Positions 30,787 through 43,684 are shown, counted from the first letter of the stretch. The stretch is DNA of 64,000 bases from Rhodoblastus sp963710275 (GCA_963710275.1 CAVPZS010000002.1:62001-126000), one strand, 5' to 3'. The notes: generated by a model from the sequence alone, not told the origin. Program-made: numbers and translations.

Positions 30787-30924
30787 ATGCTGAAGTCCAT
30801 CCTCGCCGCCGCCGCGCTGCTCACGGCGCTGTCTTTCTCCGTCGCGCCAGCCTCGGCCTACGGCTGGCATCATCATCATCACGGCTGCTGGCATTGCCAC
30901 CATCATCATCACCGCCACTGGTGA
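30787..30924 (+). CDS. Histidine-rich secreted peptide, 45 aa
   Basis: The signal peptide MLKSILAAAALLTALSFSVA ends in PASA. The mature part is about 21 residues, YGWHHHHHGCWHCHHHHHRH plus W, with 12 His and 2 Cys. This composition strongly suggests binding of Ni, Zn, Cu or Co in the periplasm. AAGGGAG lies 7 bases upstream. It has its own terminator, so it is a monocistronic unit. I know of no firmly characterised homologue. A metal-storage or buffering role is inferred from composition only. Confidence 0.75.
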   Translation: MLKSILAAAALLTALSFSVAPASAYGWHHHHHGCWHCHHHHHRHW

Positions 30925-30936
30925 TCGGCTGATCTG

Positions 30937-30964
30937 CGGCGGCGAGGCTCTCGCCGCCGTTTTT
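30937..30964 (+). terminator. Strong rho-independent terminator after the His-rich peptide
   Basis: A perfect 10-bp GC stem, CGGCGGCGAG / CTCGCCGCCG with loop GCT, is followed by TTTTT. It starts 12 bases after the stop codon. Confidence 0.92.
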
Positions 30965-31043
30965 GCTTCTGGAGCCCAAGCTCCCTTCCGTCCCACGGCA
31001 ATTATGTTAGGCTCCGGCAAATATTTCGAGCCCCGAGATTGCC

Positions 31044-32000
31044 ATGCGCCCATTTCCGCTCCGTCTGGTCTTCGCCCTGCTGGCCCTGCTTTTCGCCATT
31101 CCCGCTTTCGCCCAGCAGCCCGCCACATCCAGGGAGGCGCGCGACGCCGAACGCCAGGCGGCGTTCGAGGAGGCCGACAAGGTCAAGATATCCGGACCTG
31201 CGTCGGTGGCGCTCAAGGACCAGGCTGTGCTGCGACTGCCCGAGGGCCTTGTCTATGTCGGCCTGCCCCAGGCCGCGCGAATCATGCGCTCGCTCGGCAA
31301 TGTCGTCGGCGACGCCTTTGTCGGGCTGGTGTTCGACCCTGACAGCGACTGGATCGCCGACGTCACCTTTGTCAAGGAAGGCTATGTCAAGGACGAGGAG
31401 GCGAAAGACTGGGACGCCGACGGCTTGTTGAAGACGCTGCGCGAGGGCACGGAAGAGGCCAACAAGGACCGGGAGGCGCGCGGGTTCACGCCGATCGAAG
31501 TTCGCGGCTGGGTGGAAAAGCCGCGCTACGACACGGACAGCCACCGTCTGGTCTGGTCGGCGCTCGTCGCCCGCAAGGACGCGCCCGCCGGCGCCGACAA
31601 CGGGGTCAATTACAATACCTATATGCTGGGCCGCGACGGTTATGTCAGCCTCGACCTGCTGACCACGGAAAGCCGGATCGAGGCGCGCAAGCCGATCGCG
31701 CAGGCGCTGCTGGCGTCGCTGAGCTTCAATCCGGGCAAGCGCTACGAGGACTATAATGCGTCGACCGACAAGGTCGCCGCATATGGCATAGCCGCCCTGG
31801 TCGGCGGCCTGGCGGTGAAGAAGCTCGGCCTGCTGGCGCTGGGCGCCGCCTTCTTCGCCAAATTCGCCAAGCTGGCGCTGCTGGCCGTGTTCGGCTTCGG
31901 CGCCGCGCTGAAGAAATTCTTCTTCCGCGGGAAGGCGGCGCCGCAGTCCGCGGAAGCCGCCACGCCCGAGGCGCCCGATGCAACCGGTCCGCAAGCATGA
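31044..32000 (+). CDS. DUF2167 membrane-anchored protein
   Basis: 318 aa. A signal peptide (MRPFPLRLVFALLALLFAIP, AFAQ) precedes a large periplasmic domain with the DUF2167 features GFTPIEVRGWVEKPRYDTDS and HRLVWSALV. Near the C-terminus is a membrane hairpin (YGIAALVGGLAVKKLGLLAL, then KLALLAVFGFGAALKK) and a charged tail. Family members are uncharacterised and are often paired with a small M50 protease, as here: the TGA overlaps the next ATG. The pairing suggests a joint envelope function. Confidence 0.88.
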   Translation: MRPFPLRLVFALLALLFAIPAFAQQPATSREARDAERQAAFEEADKVKISGPASVALKDQAVLRLPEGLVYVGLPQAARIMRSLGNVVGDAFVGLVFDPDSDWIADVTFVKEGYVKDEEAKDWDADGLLKTLREGTEEANKDREARGFTPIEVRGWVEKPRYDTDSHRLVWSALVARKDAPAGADNGVNYNTYMLGRDGYVSLDLLTTESRIEARKPIAQALLASLSFNPGKRYEDYNASTDKVAAYGIAALVGGLAVKKLGLLALGAAFFAKFAKLALLAVFGFGAALKKFFFRGKAAPQSAEAATPEAPDATGPQA

Positions 32001-32713
32001 AACTGCTTTTCCTGCTGCTGGCCAGTCTCAAATGGAGCAAAATCCTCGCCGGCGGCGGCACGATGCTGCTGTCGCTCGCCGTCTACGCCTCGATCTGGGG
32101 CTGGCGCTATGCCGCCGGATTCATTCTGCTGCTGTTCTGCCATGAAATGGGGCATTTCATCGCCGCGCGCGAACGCGGCCTGAATGTCGGCGCGCCGACC
32201 TTCATCCCCTTTGTCGGCGCCTGGATCGAGCTCAAGGACATGCCGCATAACGCCGAGACCGAGGCCTATGTCGGCTTCGCCGGGCCGTTTGCGGGAACGA
32301 TCGCCGCCTTCGCCGCCTATTTCCTCGCCCGCCATTACAATAGCGGGCTGATGCTGGCGATCTCCTATTCCGGTTTTTTCCTGAATCTGTTCAATCTGTT
32401 GCCGGTGTCGCCGCTCGACGGCGGCCGCATCACCGCGGTGCTGTCGCCGCGCATCTGGCTGCTCGGCGCGCCAATGATGGCGGCGCTGTTCTTCTACCGT
32501 CCGAGCCCGGCGCTGCTGATCATCGCCGTCCTCGCCCTGCCGCAACTCGCCAAGGCGTGGAAATTCGACCCCAACGCGCCCGAAAACCAGGCCTATTACG
32601 GCGTCTCCGCGAAAACCCGCATCGAATACGCCGTGCTTTATCTCGGCCTCGCCGGGCTGCTGGCGATCATGACCTATGACGTCCACGAGATGCTCGGCGC
32701 CTTCAGGCGCTAG
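31997..32713 (+). CDS. M50-family site-2-type membrane metalloprotease
   Basis: 238 aa, about five or six helices. The zinc site HEMGH is at residues 49-53 in FCHEMGHFIAARERGLNVG. The third ligand region is NLLPVSPLDGGR (133-144). It lacks the PDZ domain of RseP, so it belongs to the compact M50 group that cuts within membranes. It is translationally coupled to the DUF2167 gene. The substrate is unknown; the DUF2167 partner or an anti-sigma factor are possibilities. It converges with kdsA, overlapping by four bases. Confidence 0.88.
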   Translation: MKLLFLLLASLKWSKILAGGGTMLLSLAVYASIWGWRYAAGFILLLFCHEMGHFIAARERGLNVGAPTFIPFVGAWIELKDMPHNAETEAYVGFAGPFAGTIAAFAAYFLARHYNSGLMLAISYSGFFLNLFNLLPVSPLDGGRITAVLSPRIWLLGAPMMAALFFYRPSPALLIIAVLALPQLAKAWKFDPNAPENQAYYGVSAKTRIEYAVLYLGLAGLLAIMTYDVHEMLGAFRR

Positions 32714-33564
32714 CTTTTCGCCAGCCGGTCGAAATCCTGCAGCCGCTTCAACAGCTCCGGCATGTCCTTCAGCGGCACCATGTTGGGGCCGTCGGAAAAG
32801 GCCTCGTCCGGATTGTCATGGGTCTCGATGAACAGGCCGGCGACGCCGACCGCCACCGCCGCGCGCGAGAGCACCGGCACGAACTCGCGCTGGCCGCCCG
32901 AAGAGGTCCCCTGCCCGCCCGGCTGCTGCACGCTATGGGTGGCGTCATAAATCACCGGCGCGCCGATCTGTTGCGCCATGATCGCCAGGCCGCGGAAATC
33001 GGTGACCAGCGTATTGTAGCCAAAACTCACGCCGCGCTCGGTCACCAGCACGTTGGGATTGCCGGCGTCGACGATTTTGGCCGCGACATTCTTCATGTCC
33101 CAGGGGGCCAGGAATTGCCCCTTCTTGACATTCACCGGCTTGCCCGTCGCCGCCGCCGCCAGCAACAGATCGGTCTGGCGGCAGAGAAAGGCCGGTATCT
33201 GCAGGAGGTCGACCACTTCTGCGACGGGCGCGCATTGCTCCTTCTCGTGGATATCGGTGACCACGGGCAGGCCGAAGGTGTTCTTGACCTCCTCGAAGAC
33301 TTTCAGCGCCGCGTCGAGCCCGATGCCGCGCCGGCCGGAAGCCGAAGTGCGGTTGGCCTTGTCGAACGACGTCTTGAACACCAGGGGCATGCCCAGCTTG
33401 CCGGTGATTTCCGCCAGCTTTTCGGCCATGTACAGGGCGTGGTCGCGGCTTTCCATGGCGCAGGGGCCGGCGATCAGGGCCAGAGGCAGGGCATTGCCGA
33501 ATGACGCGGCGCGCGCGCCCGCTCCAATGGTGACGACGCTTGCGGGTTTTAACGCGACAGGCAT
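32710..33564 (-). CDS. kdsA: 3-deoxy-8-phosphooctulonate synthase (KDO-8-P synthase)
   Basis: 284 aa. Condenses phosphoenolpyruvate with arabinose-5-phosphate, the first committed step of KDO for lipopolysaccharide. Motifs: LALIAGPCAMES, LVFKTSFDKANR, GLPVVTDIHE, IPAFLCRQTDLL, NVKKGQFLAPWDM, FIETHDNPDEAFSDGPNMVPL. Full length and intact. GAGGA precedes the start. Confidence 0.97.
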   Translation of the reverse strand: MPVALKPASVVTIGAGARAASFGNALPLALIAGPCAMESRDHALYMAEKLAEITGKLGMPLVFKTSFDKANRTSASGRRGIGLDAALKVFEEVKNTFGLPVVTDIHEKEQCAPVAEVVDLLQIPAFLCRQTDLLLAAAATGKPVNVKKGQFLAPWDMKNVAAKIVDAGNPNVLVTERGVSFGYNTLVTDFRGLAIMAQQIGAPVIYDATHSVQQPGGQGTSSGGQREFVPVLSRAAVAVGVAGLFIETHDNPDEAFSDGPNMVPLKDMPELLKRLQDFDRLAKS

Positions 33565-33611
33565 GCGGTTATCCTCAGGGCATATTCCCGAATTTCAGGG
33601 GGAATACGCGT

Positions 33612-34323
33612 TTAAACAGTCTCGAAAGCCACGGCGACGCCTTCGCACGGCTCGGCGAGCAACCGCCCGGCGTGGTTCTTCACCTCGACGCCGCCGGCGC
33701 GCAGGAAACGTTCGGTATCCTCGAGATCCTTCACGGCGAACGACAGCCCGGCCAGGCGGAACCCCGAGCCCTCCGGCGCGAACCCGCCAAAGCGGAAGGC
33801 GAAGGCCGGCGGCGCCAGCACATCGAACCTTGTCTGGCCATTGAGGCGGATTTCCAACCCTGCCGACGTCGCGAGCATTTCGCGTTGTCCGGTGAGTTTG
33901 GTGAGATATTCGGCGAAATCGGCGGGATCGTCGGCGACCGCCGCCAGCGACGTCAGGCCGACGACGCCATTGGCCTGGAGCCGGCGCGTCGATCTCGCGC
34001 GGCTTGGCGAGCTGGAAAAAACATTCGGCGCCGCCCATGGGCTCGGGCCGCGCCGACAGGAAGGCGTCGGCCTCGCCGCTCAGCCCGACCAGCGCCGCGC
34101 CGCTGCGCCGCGCCGCGAAATGGGCGAGAAAGGCCCGCGCCTGCAAATCCTCGACGCCCGTCGCCGCGCTGTCGTCCGGCGCGAAAAAATCAAAGGCGAC
34201 GCCATCGGCGAGCGAGAAGCCGCCGCGCGAAGCGTCGAGGGCGAAACCCAGCCGCGACCATGCGGTGGCGAGTTCGCCCTTGCGGGCGGCGACGAGGGTG
34301 AGATGGACGAGTTGGCGCGGCAT
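33612..34323 (-). CDS. Glyoxalase-like (VOC) domain protein (one frame change)
   Basis: The N-terminal half MPRQLVHLTLVAARKGELAT and the C-terminal half (LAGLSFAVKDLEDTERFLRA, CEGVAVAFETV) lie in different frames, joined near 33985. Removing one base gives 236 aa with two VOC-type modules, resembling the Glyoxalase_3-like proteins of rhizobia. These enzymes use a metal for isomerisation, ring cleavage or dioxygenation; the reaction here is unknown. The first residues LVHLTLVA match the start strand of the fold. It lies upstream of kdsA on the same strand. Confidence 0.7.
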
Positions 34324-34624
34324 TTCGGCTTTCAGGCTGGGCCCGCCTTATCCCCCAGGATCGCGCCGGCGGCAAGGGGGAGCGAACGGCCAGCCGTGTA
34401 TTTGCTGTTGCTTCACGACCAAAGCCAAAATTGCAAACATTCGTTCGTATAATTCAAATCAATTTCGTCCTATTGGCAGCATGAAAATTGTAGCTAAAAG
34501 ACCACCCGTTTCACATTGGCGTGATTATGCTTCCATTGCCAAGCATCATACGCAACGTCAACAACCTTTGTTAACGTGTCCGCACGAAGCTGCAGGCGGG
34601 ACTTCTCGCAAAGGAAAAAGGGCG
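34324..34624. other. AT-rich intergenic region
   Basis: 301 bases without a supported gene between the divergent VOC and membrane-protein genes. It is clearly AT-richer than the flanks (e.g. TTCGTATAATTCAAATC near 34443). TATAAT-like patches are present, but none is paired with a convincing -35 at the right spacing. Confidence 0.3.
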
Positions 34625-34927
34625 ATGCGTTCGCGCAACACATCCAAATTCATCCTGGGCCTGATTGTCGGCTTGCTGGCCGGCCGGCCCCTCATAGCGA
34701 CGACCGCAAGGACGATCGTGGGCCTGGCGCAGGCGATACAGATCGTTATCGGCGAAAAGAACCTGATCGAGCCCTTCATCATCCAGCTGCTGCTCTATTG
34801 CGCGCCCTATCTGCTTTGCGCCGCGTTTTTCGCCCATCTCATGCGCAAGACCGGCGACCGCTTCATGCCGGGCGTGCTCCTCGGCGTCCCGCTCCCTGGG
34901 CTGATCCTGCTGATGTCGTCGCTGTGA
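34625..34927 (+). CDS. Small two-helix membrane protein, 100 aa
   Basis: The start at 34625 has GGAAAAAGGG upstream. Residues 9-30 (FILGLIVGLLAGRPLIAT) and 52-70 (FIIQLLLYCAPYLLCAAFFA) are hydrophobic, and the C-terminus (GVLLGVPLPGLILLMSSL) may form a third span. I do not recognise a family. The frame is open and has good initiation signals. It converges with pyrG 7 bases away. Confidence 0.55.
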   Translation: MRSRNTSKFILGLIVGLLAGRPLIATTARTIVGLAQAIQIVIGEKNLIEPFIIQLLLYCAPYLLCAAFFAHLMRKTGDRFMPGVLLGVPLPGLILLMSSL

Positions 34928-34934
34928 CGCGCGC

Positions 34935-36563
<1,629 letters not shown>

Positions 36564-36749
36564 GCGGGGCCCGCCTCAAGCTGCAGCGGGAGGCGCTCGC
36601 GCGGCCGCCCGATTCGGGTCAGGTCGCGCGGAGGCGCCGGTCAACCGCCGGATTTATGGGGAAAGGCCGGCGGACCGGCCTTTCAGGGAAACATCGTGAA
36701 CGTCAACGCGACCGAAAACGAAATTACTGCGCAAGATCCCTGCGCAAAA

Positions 36750-37154
36750 TCATTGCGAACGCGGCGGCGCCTGTTCGGTATCCGGAGCGGGCGGCGCCGG
36801 CGGCGCGTTCTTCTCCAGCTTTTTCAGCCGATCGAGCACCGTGCCCTTGTCCGCGCCAGCATCGGCCTTGTCCGAAGCCGGAGCGGAGGTCGACGCGGCA
36901 GGCGATTCGAAGATCGATTTCTGGGCGCGAGTGTACGAGGCCAGGATGGTCAGCGCCAGACTGGTGATGAAGAACAGGGTGGCGAGGATCGCGGTCGCCC
37001 GGGTCAGCGCGTTGGCCTGGCCGCGCCCGGAGAAGAAGCTGCCCGCGCCGCCGCCGCCCATGCCCAGCGCGCCGCCTTCGGAGCGTTGCAGCAGGACCGT
37101 GGCGATCAGCGCGATCACGATGAGGAGGTGAATGACGATGAGAACCGTCTGCAT
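36750..37154 (-). CDS. secG: Preprotein translocase subunit SecG
   Basis: 134 aa. The small SecYEG subunit with two membrane helices, MQTVLIVIHLLIVIALIATV and ATAILATLFFITSLALTILA. Between them lies the conserved cytoplasmic loop LLQRSEGGALGMGGGGAGSFF. The C-terminal Ala/Pro/Asp-rich tail is typical of alphaproteobacteria. It lies between tpiA and pyrG. Confidence 0.95.
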   Translation of the reverse strand: MQTVLIVIHLLIVIALIATVLLQRSEGGALGMGGGGAGSFFSGRGQANALTRATAILATLFFITSLALTILASYTRAQKSIFESPAASTSAPASDKADAGADKGTVLDRLKKLEKNAPPAPPAPDTEQAPPRSQ

Positions 37155-37267
37155 TTTTTTGTCCCAAATGCGGCGCGCCGCGAAACCGCCGTTGCAACAT
37201 GCCCGGCGGCGATTTTGGCGGGTCTAACGCAAAACCGGGCCGATGGAAACCCCGGCTCGCCCGGCCC

Positions 37268-38014
37268 TTACTTGTAAACGCCGGCTATGCCCAGAAAATC
37301 TTTCGCCGTGAGGCTCGCTCCGCCGACCAGCGCGCCATTGACGTTCTCGACGCCCATCAGTTCCTGGGCGTTGGACGGCTTGACCGAGCCGCCATAGAGG
37401 ATGCGCACCTTGCCGCCGTCTTCGTGCATGAGGTCGATCAGTTCGTGGCGGATGAAGGCGTGGACTTCGGCCACGTCGGCGGCGGTCGGGGTCAGCCCCG
37501 TGCCGATCGCCCAGACCGGCTCATAGGCCACGACGAGGTTTTGCGCGGTCGCGCCATGCGGCAGCGAGTGCGAAATCTGGCCGCCGACAATGGCCAGCGT
37601 CTGCCCGGCCTCGCGCTGCAGCTGGGTCTCGCCGACGCAAACGATAGCCACGAGTTCCGCGCGCAACGCCGCTTCGGCCTTGGCGCGCACGACCTGGTCG
37701 CTTTCGCCGTGGTCGGCGCGGCGCTCGGAATGGCCTGTGATGACGTAAGTCGCGCCGCTGTCCTTCAGCTGCTCGGCGGAAATGTCCCCGGTATGGGCGC
37801 CCGAGGCCTTGGCGTGGCAATCCTGGCCGCCGATGGCGATCCGGCCCGCGCTCGCCGCGTGCGCAGCCTGGATCAGGGTCGCCGGGGGGCAGATCAAAAG
37901 GTCGGCGCCTCCGATCCCCGCCGCCGCCTCCGCGATGGCGGAAATCTCGGCGACAGAGGCGGCCAGGCCGTTCATCTTCCAGTTGCCGGCGGCGAGCGGA
38001 CGGATCTTAGACAT
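37268..38014 (-). CDS. tpiA: Triosephosphate isomerase
   Basis: 248 aa from ATG 38014 (MSKIRPLAAGNWKMN), preferred over an ATG 12 bases upstream because a GGGGGA Shine-Dalgarno precedes it. The catalytic Lys is in GNWKMN, His in ITGHSERR, and Glu in VAYEPVWAIGTG; the phosphate loop is ILYGGSVKP. Interconverts glyceraldehyde-3-P and dihydroxyacetone-P. Intact. Confidence 0.97.
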   Translation of the reverse strand: MSKIRPLAAGNWKMNGLAASVAEISAIAEAAAGIGGADLLICPPATLIQAAHAASAGRIAIGGQDCHAKASGAHTGDISAEQLKDSGATYVITGHSERRADHGESDQVVRAKAEAALRAELVAIVCVGETQLQREAGQTLAIVGGQISHSLPHGATAQNLVVAYEPVWAIGTGLTPTAADVAEVHAFIRHELIDLMHEDGGKVRILYGGSVKPSNAQELMGVENVNGALVGGASLTAKDFLGIAGVYK

Positions 38015-38207
38015 GGGGTCCCCCAAAAATGCGATGCCGGTTCGATAGCAGAGCGCGCCGGCCTTGCCTATGGGGCGAAATGAGGCGTTGTGACGCAGAA
38101 CCCGCTTGTAAATTGCCTGCGTCTGGGGTCAATACCGGCGAACTCTCTCGTCTGACGCGTTTTCTTCACGCGAACCGCTGGACAGTCCGCCTGAAAACGC
38201 TAACGCA

Positions 38208-38236
38208 TTGCGCGCGGGCCGTTGCGTTTCTATAGT
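38208..38236 (+). promoter_or_regulatory. Candidate sigma-70 promoter of ppiD-trpE
   Basis: TTGCGC (38208-38213) and TATAGT (38231-38236) are separated by exactly 17 bases, placing the transcript start near 38243, about 26 bases before the ppiD ATG. Confidence 0.55.
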
Positions 38237-38268
38237 CCGCGCCCAGCCCGCTCAAAAAAGGACCATCC

Positions 38269-40182
38269 ATGCTCGACGGCTTGCGGATCATGTCGAAGAA
38301 TATCTACGGCCGTTTCATCCTGTCGGTGTTCGCCGGCCTGATCGTCGTCGGCTTCGGCTTCTTCGGAATTCGCGACGTCTTCAACAATTTCCGCGCGGGA
38401 CAACTGGCGACGGTGGGCGACGCCGAGATCGGCGTCCAGCAATATCGCTATGAATACCAGAACGAATTGCAGCAATTGCAGCGCAAGGCGCGGCGCGCGA
38501 TCACCAATGACGAGGCGCGCCAGGCCGGACTCGACAAGCAGGTGCTGGCGCGTCTGGTGACCGGCGCCGCGCTGGACCAGGCGGCGAAAAAGCTCGGCCT
38601 CGCCGTTTCCGACGCCGAAGTCGCCAAGGCCATCCGGGCGGACCGCACCTTTGTCGGCCCCAGCGGCGCCTTCGAGCAGGCCCGCCTCGACGAGATCCTG
38701 CGCGAAAACGGCTATACCGAGGCCAGCTATGTGCGCGAGCAGCGGGAGATGGCCCTTCGGCAGGACATCGCCGGCGCCGTGACCGGCGGTTTCAAGGCCC
38801 CGCTGGTCGTGCTCTCGGCGCTCAACACCTATACCAACGAGGCGCGCAAGGCCGAGTATTTCGTCCTTCCCGCCCCCGACGTCAGCCAGGCGGCCGTCCC
38901 CAGCGACGACGCCATCAAATCCTTCTACGAAATGCGGCAGGACGCCTATCGCACCCCCGAATATCGCAAGGTTACCGTGCTGATCGCCTCGCCGGTCGAG
39001 ATCGCCAAGACCCTGCCCATTTCCGACGACGCCGCAAGGCAGGTCTATGACAAGACCGCCGAGCAGCGTTTTTCCGTCCCGGAAAAGCGCTCGGTCTCGC
39101 TGTTGAGCTTTGCCGGCAAGGAGAACGCGGACAAGGCGTCGCAGCGCCTCGCCGCCGGCGCGAGTTTCGACGCGGTCGCCGCCGACAAGGAGTTCGGCGG
39201 CGTGCTCGCCGATCTCGGCGACACCACCAAGGCGGCCATGTTCGACAAGGCCGTGGCCGAGGCCGCCTTCGCCCTGCCGCAGCCCGGCGTGACCGCCCCG
39301 GCGCAGGGCCAGTTCGGCTGGGTGCTGGCCCGCGTCGCGAAGATCGAGCCGGGCTCGGTCAAGAGTTTCGACGAGGTCAAGGACCAGATCAAGACGGAGC
39401 TGGCGCAGACCCAGGCCAGGGGCGAGGCGCAGAAGCTGCACGACAGGATCGAGGACCTGCGCTCCGCAGGCAAGACCCTGGCCCAGGCCGCGGAGACGCT
39501 GGGGCTGCAGACCCGGAGCTATGTCACCGACGCCGCCGGGGCGACCAAGGGCGAAAGCGGCCAGCCGGGCGCGCCAATTCCGGCGCTGGCCGCGGCGCCG
39601 GAGCTGCTCAAGGCGATTTTCGCCTCCGATGTCGGCGTGGACAATGATTCCGTGTCGCGCAAGGACGGCGGCTTCTCCTGGTTCGAGATCAGCGCGGTGG
39701 AGCCCCCGCGGCTGCCGTCGCTCGATGACGTCAAGCCGGCGGTGACCAAGGCCTTGCAGGAAGGCACGGCGCAGCGCGACCTGGCGGCCAAGGCCAATGA
39801 TCTCGCGCGCAAGATCGAATCCGGCGCGAGCGTCGCCGAAGTCGCCGCCGCCAATGGCGTCCAGCCGCAAAAGGCGGAGGCGGTTCACCGCGCCGGCGCG
39901 CCCGGATTGTCGGAGGCCGCGGTGGCGCAGATTTTCGGCACGCCGGTCGGCGGCGCCGGGGTCGCCATCGCCGGACAGGGCGGACGGCTGGTGTTCAAGG
40001 TCACCGACGCCGCCACGCCGCCGCTCGACCTCAAGGACCCCAATCTCGCGAAGCTGTTGCCGCAACTCGAAGGCAGCATGGCCGACGACGTGTTCGCCGA
40101 ATATGTCTCCGGCCTCGAAAACCAGTTGGGAACCAAGGTCAATCAAAGGGCGCTGGCCGCGGCGACCGGGTCCGAGCAATGA
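38269..40182 (+). CDS. ppiD: Membrane-anchored peptidyl-prolyl isomerase PpiD (SurA/PpiD-like chaperone)
   Basis: 637 aa. One N-terminal helix (FILSVFAGLIVVGFGFFGIR) anchors a periplasmic body. The SurA-N-like region follows (residues about 40-180: VGDAEIGVQQYRYEYQNELQ, then NDEARQAGLDKQVL). A parvulin-like domain lies around residues 265-380 (SLLSFAGKENADKASQRL, FGGVLADLGDTTKA, GQFGWVLARV). A long C-terminal extension ends the protein. Helps fold proteins leaving the Sec translocon. The stop overlaps trpE. Confidence 0.9.
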   Translation: MLDGLRIMSKNIYGRFILSVFAGLIVVGFGFFGIRDVFNNFRAGQLATVGDAEIGVQQYRYEYQNELQQLQRKARRAITNDEARQAGLDKQVLARLVTGAALDQAAKKLGLAVSDAEVAKAIRADRTFVGPSGAFEQARLDEILRENGYTEASYVREQREMALRQDIAGAVTGGFKAPLVVLSALNTYTNEARKAEYFVLPAPDVSQAAVPSDDAIKSFYEMRQDAYRTPEYRKVTVLIASPVEIAKTLPISDDAARQVYDKTAEQRFSVPEKRSVSLLSFAGKENADKASQRLAAGASFDAVAADKEFGGVLADLGDTTKAAMFDKAVAEAAFALPQPGVTAPAQGQFGWVLARVAKIEPGSVKSFDEVKDQIKTELAQTQARGEAQKLHDRIEDLRSAGKTLAQAAETLGLQTRSYVTDAAGATKGESGQPGAPIPALAAAPELLKAIFASDVGVDNDSVSRKDGGFSWFEISAVEPPRLPSLDDVKPAVTKALQEGTAQRDLAAKANDLARKIESGASVAEVAAANGVQPQKAEAVHRAGAPGLSEAAVAQIFGTPVGGAGVAIAGQGGRLVFKVTDAATPPLDLKDPNLAKLLPQLEGSMADDVFAEYVSGLENQLGTKVNQRALAAATGSEQ

Positions 40183-41730
40183 CGGGGACGGCGATGTTCC
40201 ATCCTGAATACGACGCCTTCGCCGCGCGCTATGACGCCGGGGAGCCGTCGCTGGTCAGCCTGCGCCTGGTGGCCGACCTCGAGACCCCCGTCTCGGCCTT
40301 CCTGAAACTCTCGGCCGGTCGGCAGGGCGATGTCTTCCTGCTGGAATCGGTCGAGGGCGGCGCCGCGCGCGGCCGCTATTCCATGATCGGGCTGGACCCC
40401 GACGTCATCTTCCGCGTCCAGGGCGGCAAGGCCGAAATCAACCGCGACGCGCGGCGCGACCGCGAGAAATTCGTCGCCTGCGAGAAAAAGCCGCTCGACG
40501 CCTTGCGCGCCCTGCTCGACGAATCGGCCATCCCCGCAACGCCGAGCCTTCCGCCTGTCGCCCTTCCGCCCATGGCCGCAGGCGTCTTCGGCTATCTCGG
40601 CTATGACATGGTGCGCGAGATGGAGCGGCTGGCGCCCGCCAAGCCCGATCCGATCGGGACGCCGGATTCGCTGCTGGTGCGCCCGACCCTGATGGCCGTG
40701 TTCGATACGGTGCGCGACGAGATTTCGTTGGTGACCCCGGCGCGGCCCCAGGCCGGCGTGTCCCGCCAAGGCGGCCTACGAGAGCGCGATCCAACGGCTC
40801 GAAGCCGCGGTCGAAGTGCTGGAAGGGCCGCTGCGCCACGAAGGCCAGGCCGAGGACGCGCGGCTGCTGCAGACCCATGCGCCCGTCTCCAACACCACCG
40901 AAGCGCAATATCTCGCCATGGTCGAGCGGGCGAAATCCTATATCCGCGCCGGCGATATTTTCCAGGTCGTGCTGTCGCAGCGCTTCACCTCGCCGTTCCA
41001 GCTTCCGGCCTTCGCGCTCTACCGGGCGCTGCGGCGGGTCAATCCCGCGCCCTTCCTGTGCTATCTCGACTTCGGCGGCTTCCAGATCGTCTGCTCCAGC
41101 CCGGAGATTCTGGTGCGCGCGCGGGACGGGAAGGTCACCATCCGCCCCATCGCCGGCACGCGCGGCCGCGGCGAGACCCGCGAGCAGGACGACGCCCTGG
41201 CGAAGGAACTGCTGGCCGACGAAAAGGAACGCGCCGAGCATCTGATGCTGCTCGACCTCGGCCGCAACGATGTCGGCCGCGTCGCCGAAATCGGCACGGT
41301 GGAGGTGACGGAAAAATTCGTCATCGAGCGCTACAGCCATGTCATGCACATCGTCTCCAATGTCGAAGGCAGGCTCGACCCGTCGCATGACGTCATCGAC
41401 GCCCTGGCCGGCGGCTTTCCCGCCGGCACGGTCTCAGGCGCGCCGAAGGTGCGGGCGATGGAGATCATCGACGAACTGGAGATCGACAAGCGCGGCATTT
41501 ACGGCGGCTGCATCGGCTATTTCGGCGCCTCGGGCGAAATGGACACCTGCATCGTGCTGCGCACCTCGGTGGTGAAGGACGGCAAGATGCATGTGCAAGC
41601 TGGCGCCGGCATCGTCTATGACAGCGACCCGCTGAGCGAACAGCGCGAATGCGTCAAAAAGGCGCGCGGCCTGTTCCACGCCGCCGAAGAGGCCCTGCGC
41701 TTTGCTTCGGCAGTAAAGCGCGGGCAGTAA
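40179..41730 (+). CDS. trpE: Anthranilate synthase component I (one frame change)
   Basis: Makes anthranilate from chorismate for tryptophan. The N-terminal domain contains VFLLESVEGGAARGRYSMIG. The chorismate-binding domain has IFQVVLSQRF, IRPIAGTRGRG, HLMLLDLGRNDVGR, HVMHIVSNVEG, PAGTVSGAPKVRAMEII and YGGCIGYF. An extra C near 40763 breaks the frame between PQAGVS and AKAAYESAIQRL; corrected length is 516 aa. The ATG overlaps the ppiD stop (ATGA); MFHPEYD at 40194 is an alternative start. Confidence 0.96.
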
Positions 41731-41737
41731 AAATCAA

Positions 41738-41890
41738 TCGCCTCTTCCCGCCAGCGGGGAGAGGCCCAGGGTGAGGAGCGGGGCGCAGGCTCCAGCGTCG
41801 TCCTTCGCCCCGAAACCCGCCGCGATCGGCATCGCGGCTCATGCCACGGCCCCTCACCGCCGCGCTCGCCCGCAGGCGGGGAGTGGGGGC
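41738..41890. repeat. REP-like palindromes between trpE and the helicase gene
   Basis: CCTCTTCCCGC / GCGGGGAGAGG (41741-41764) repeats the arms seen at 28556-28583. It is followed by CCCAGGGTGAGGAGCGG and, about 100 bases on, by an inverse partner (GGCCCCTCACCG...GCAGGCGGGGAG, to about 41882). These GAGAGG/CCTCTC units look like dispersed intergenic repeats. The annotated ATG region of the next gene lies partly inside. Confidence 0.55.
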
Positions 41891-41921
41891 CGCCAACGTC
41901 AAACATCGATCGGTTCCAACC

Positions 41922-43619
<1,698 letters not shown>

Positions 43620-43684
43620 GAGAATATTTCACCTAATTGCTTCTCAACAATTTTCTCTCTTTACCTCCACTGGAGAGCGAGGCG

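Noticed and set aside
38230..40179. A 649-codon minus-strand frame opposite ppiD
   Set aside because: Shadow of ppiD; low-complexity Gly/Arg/Ala composition.
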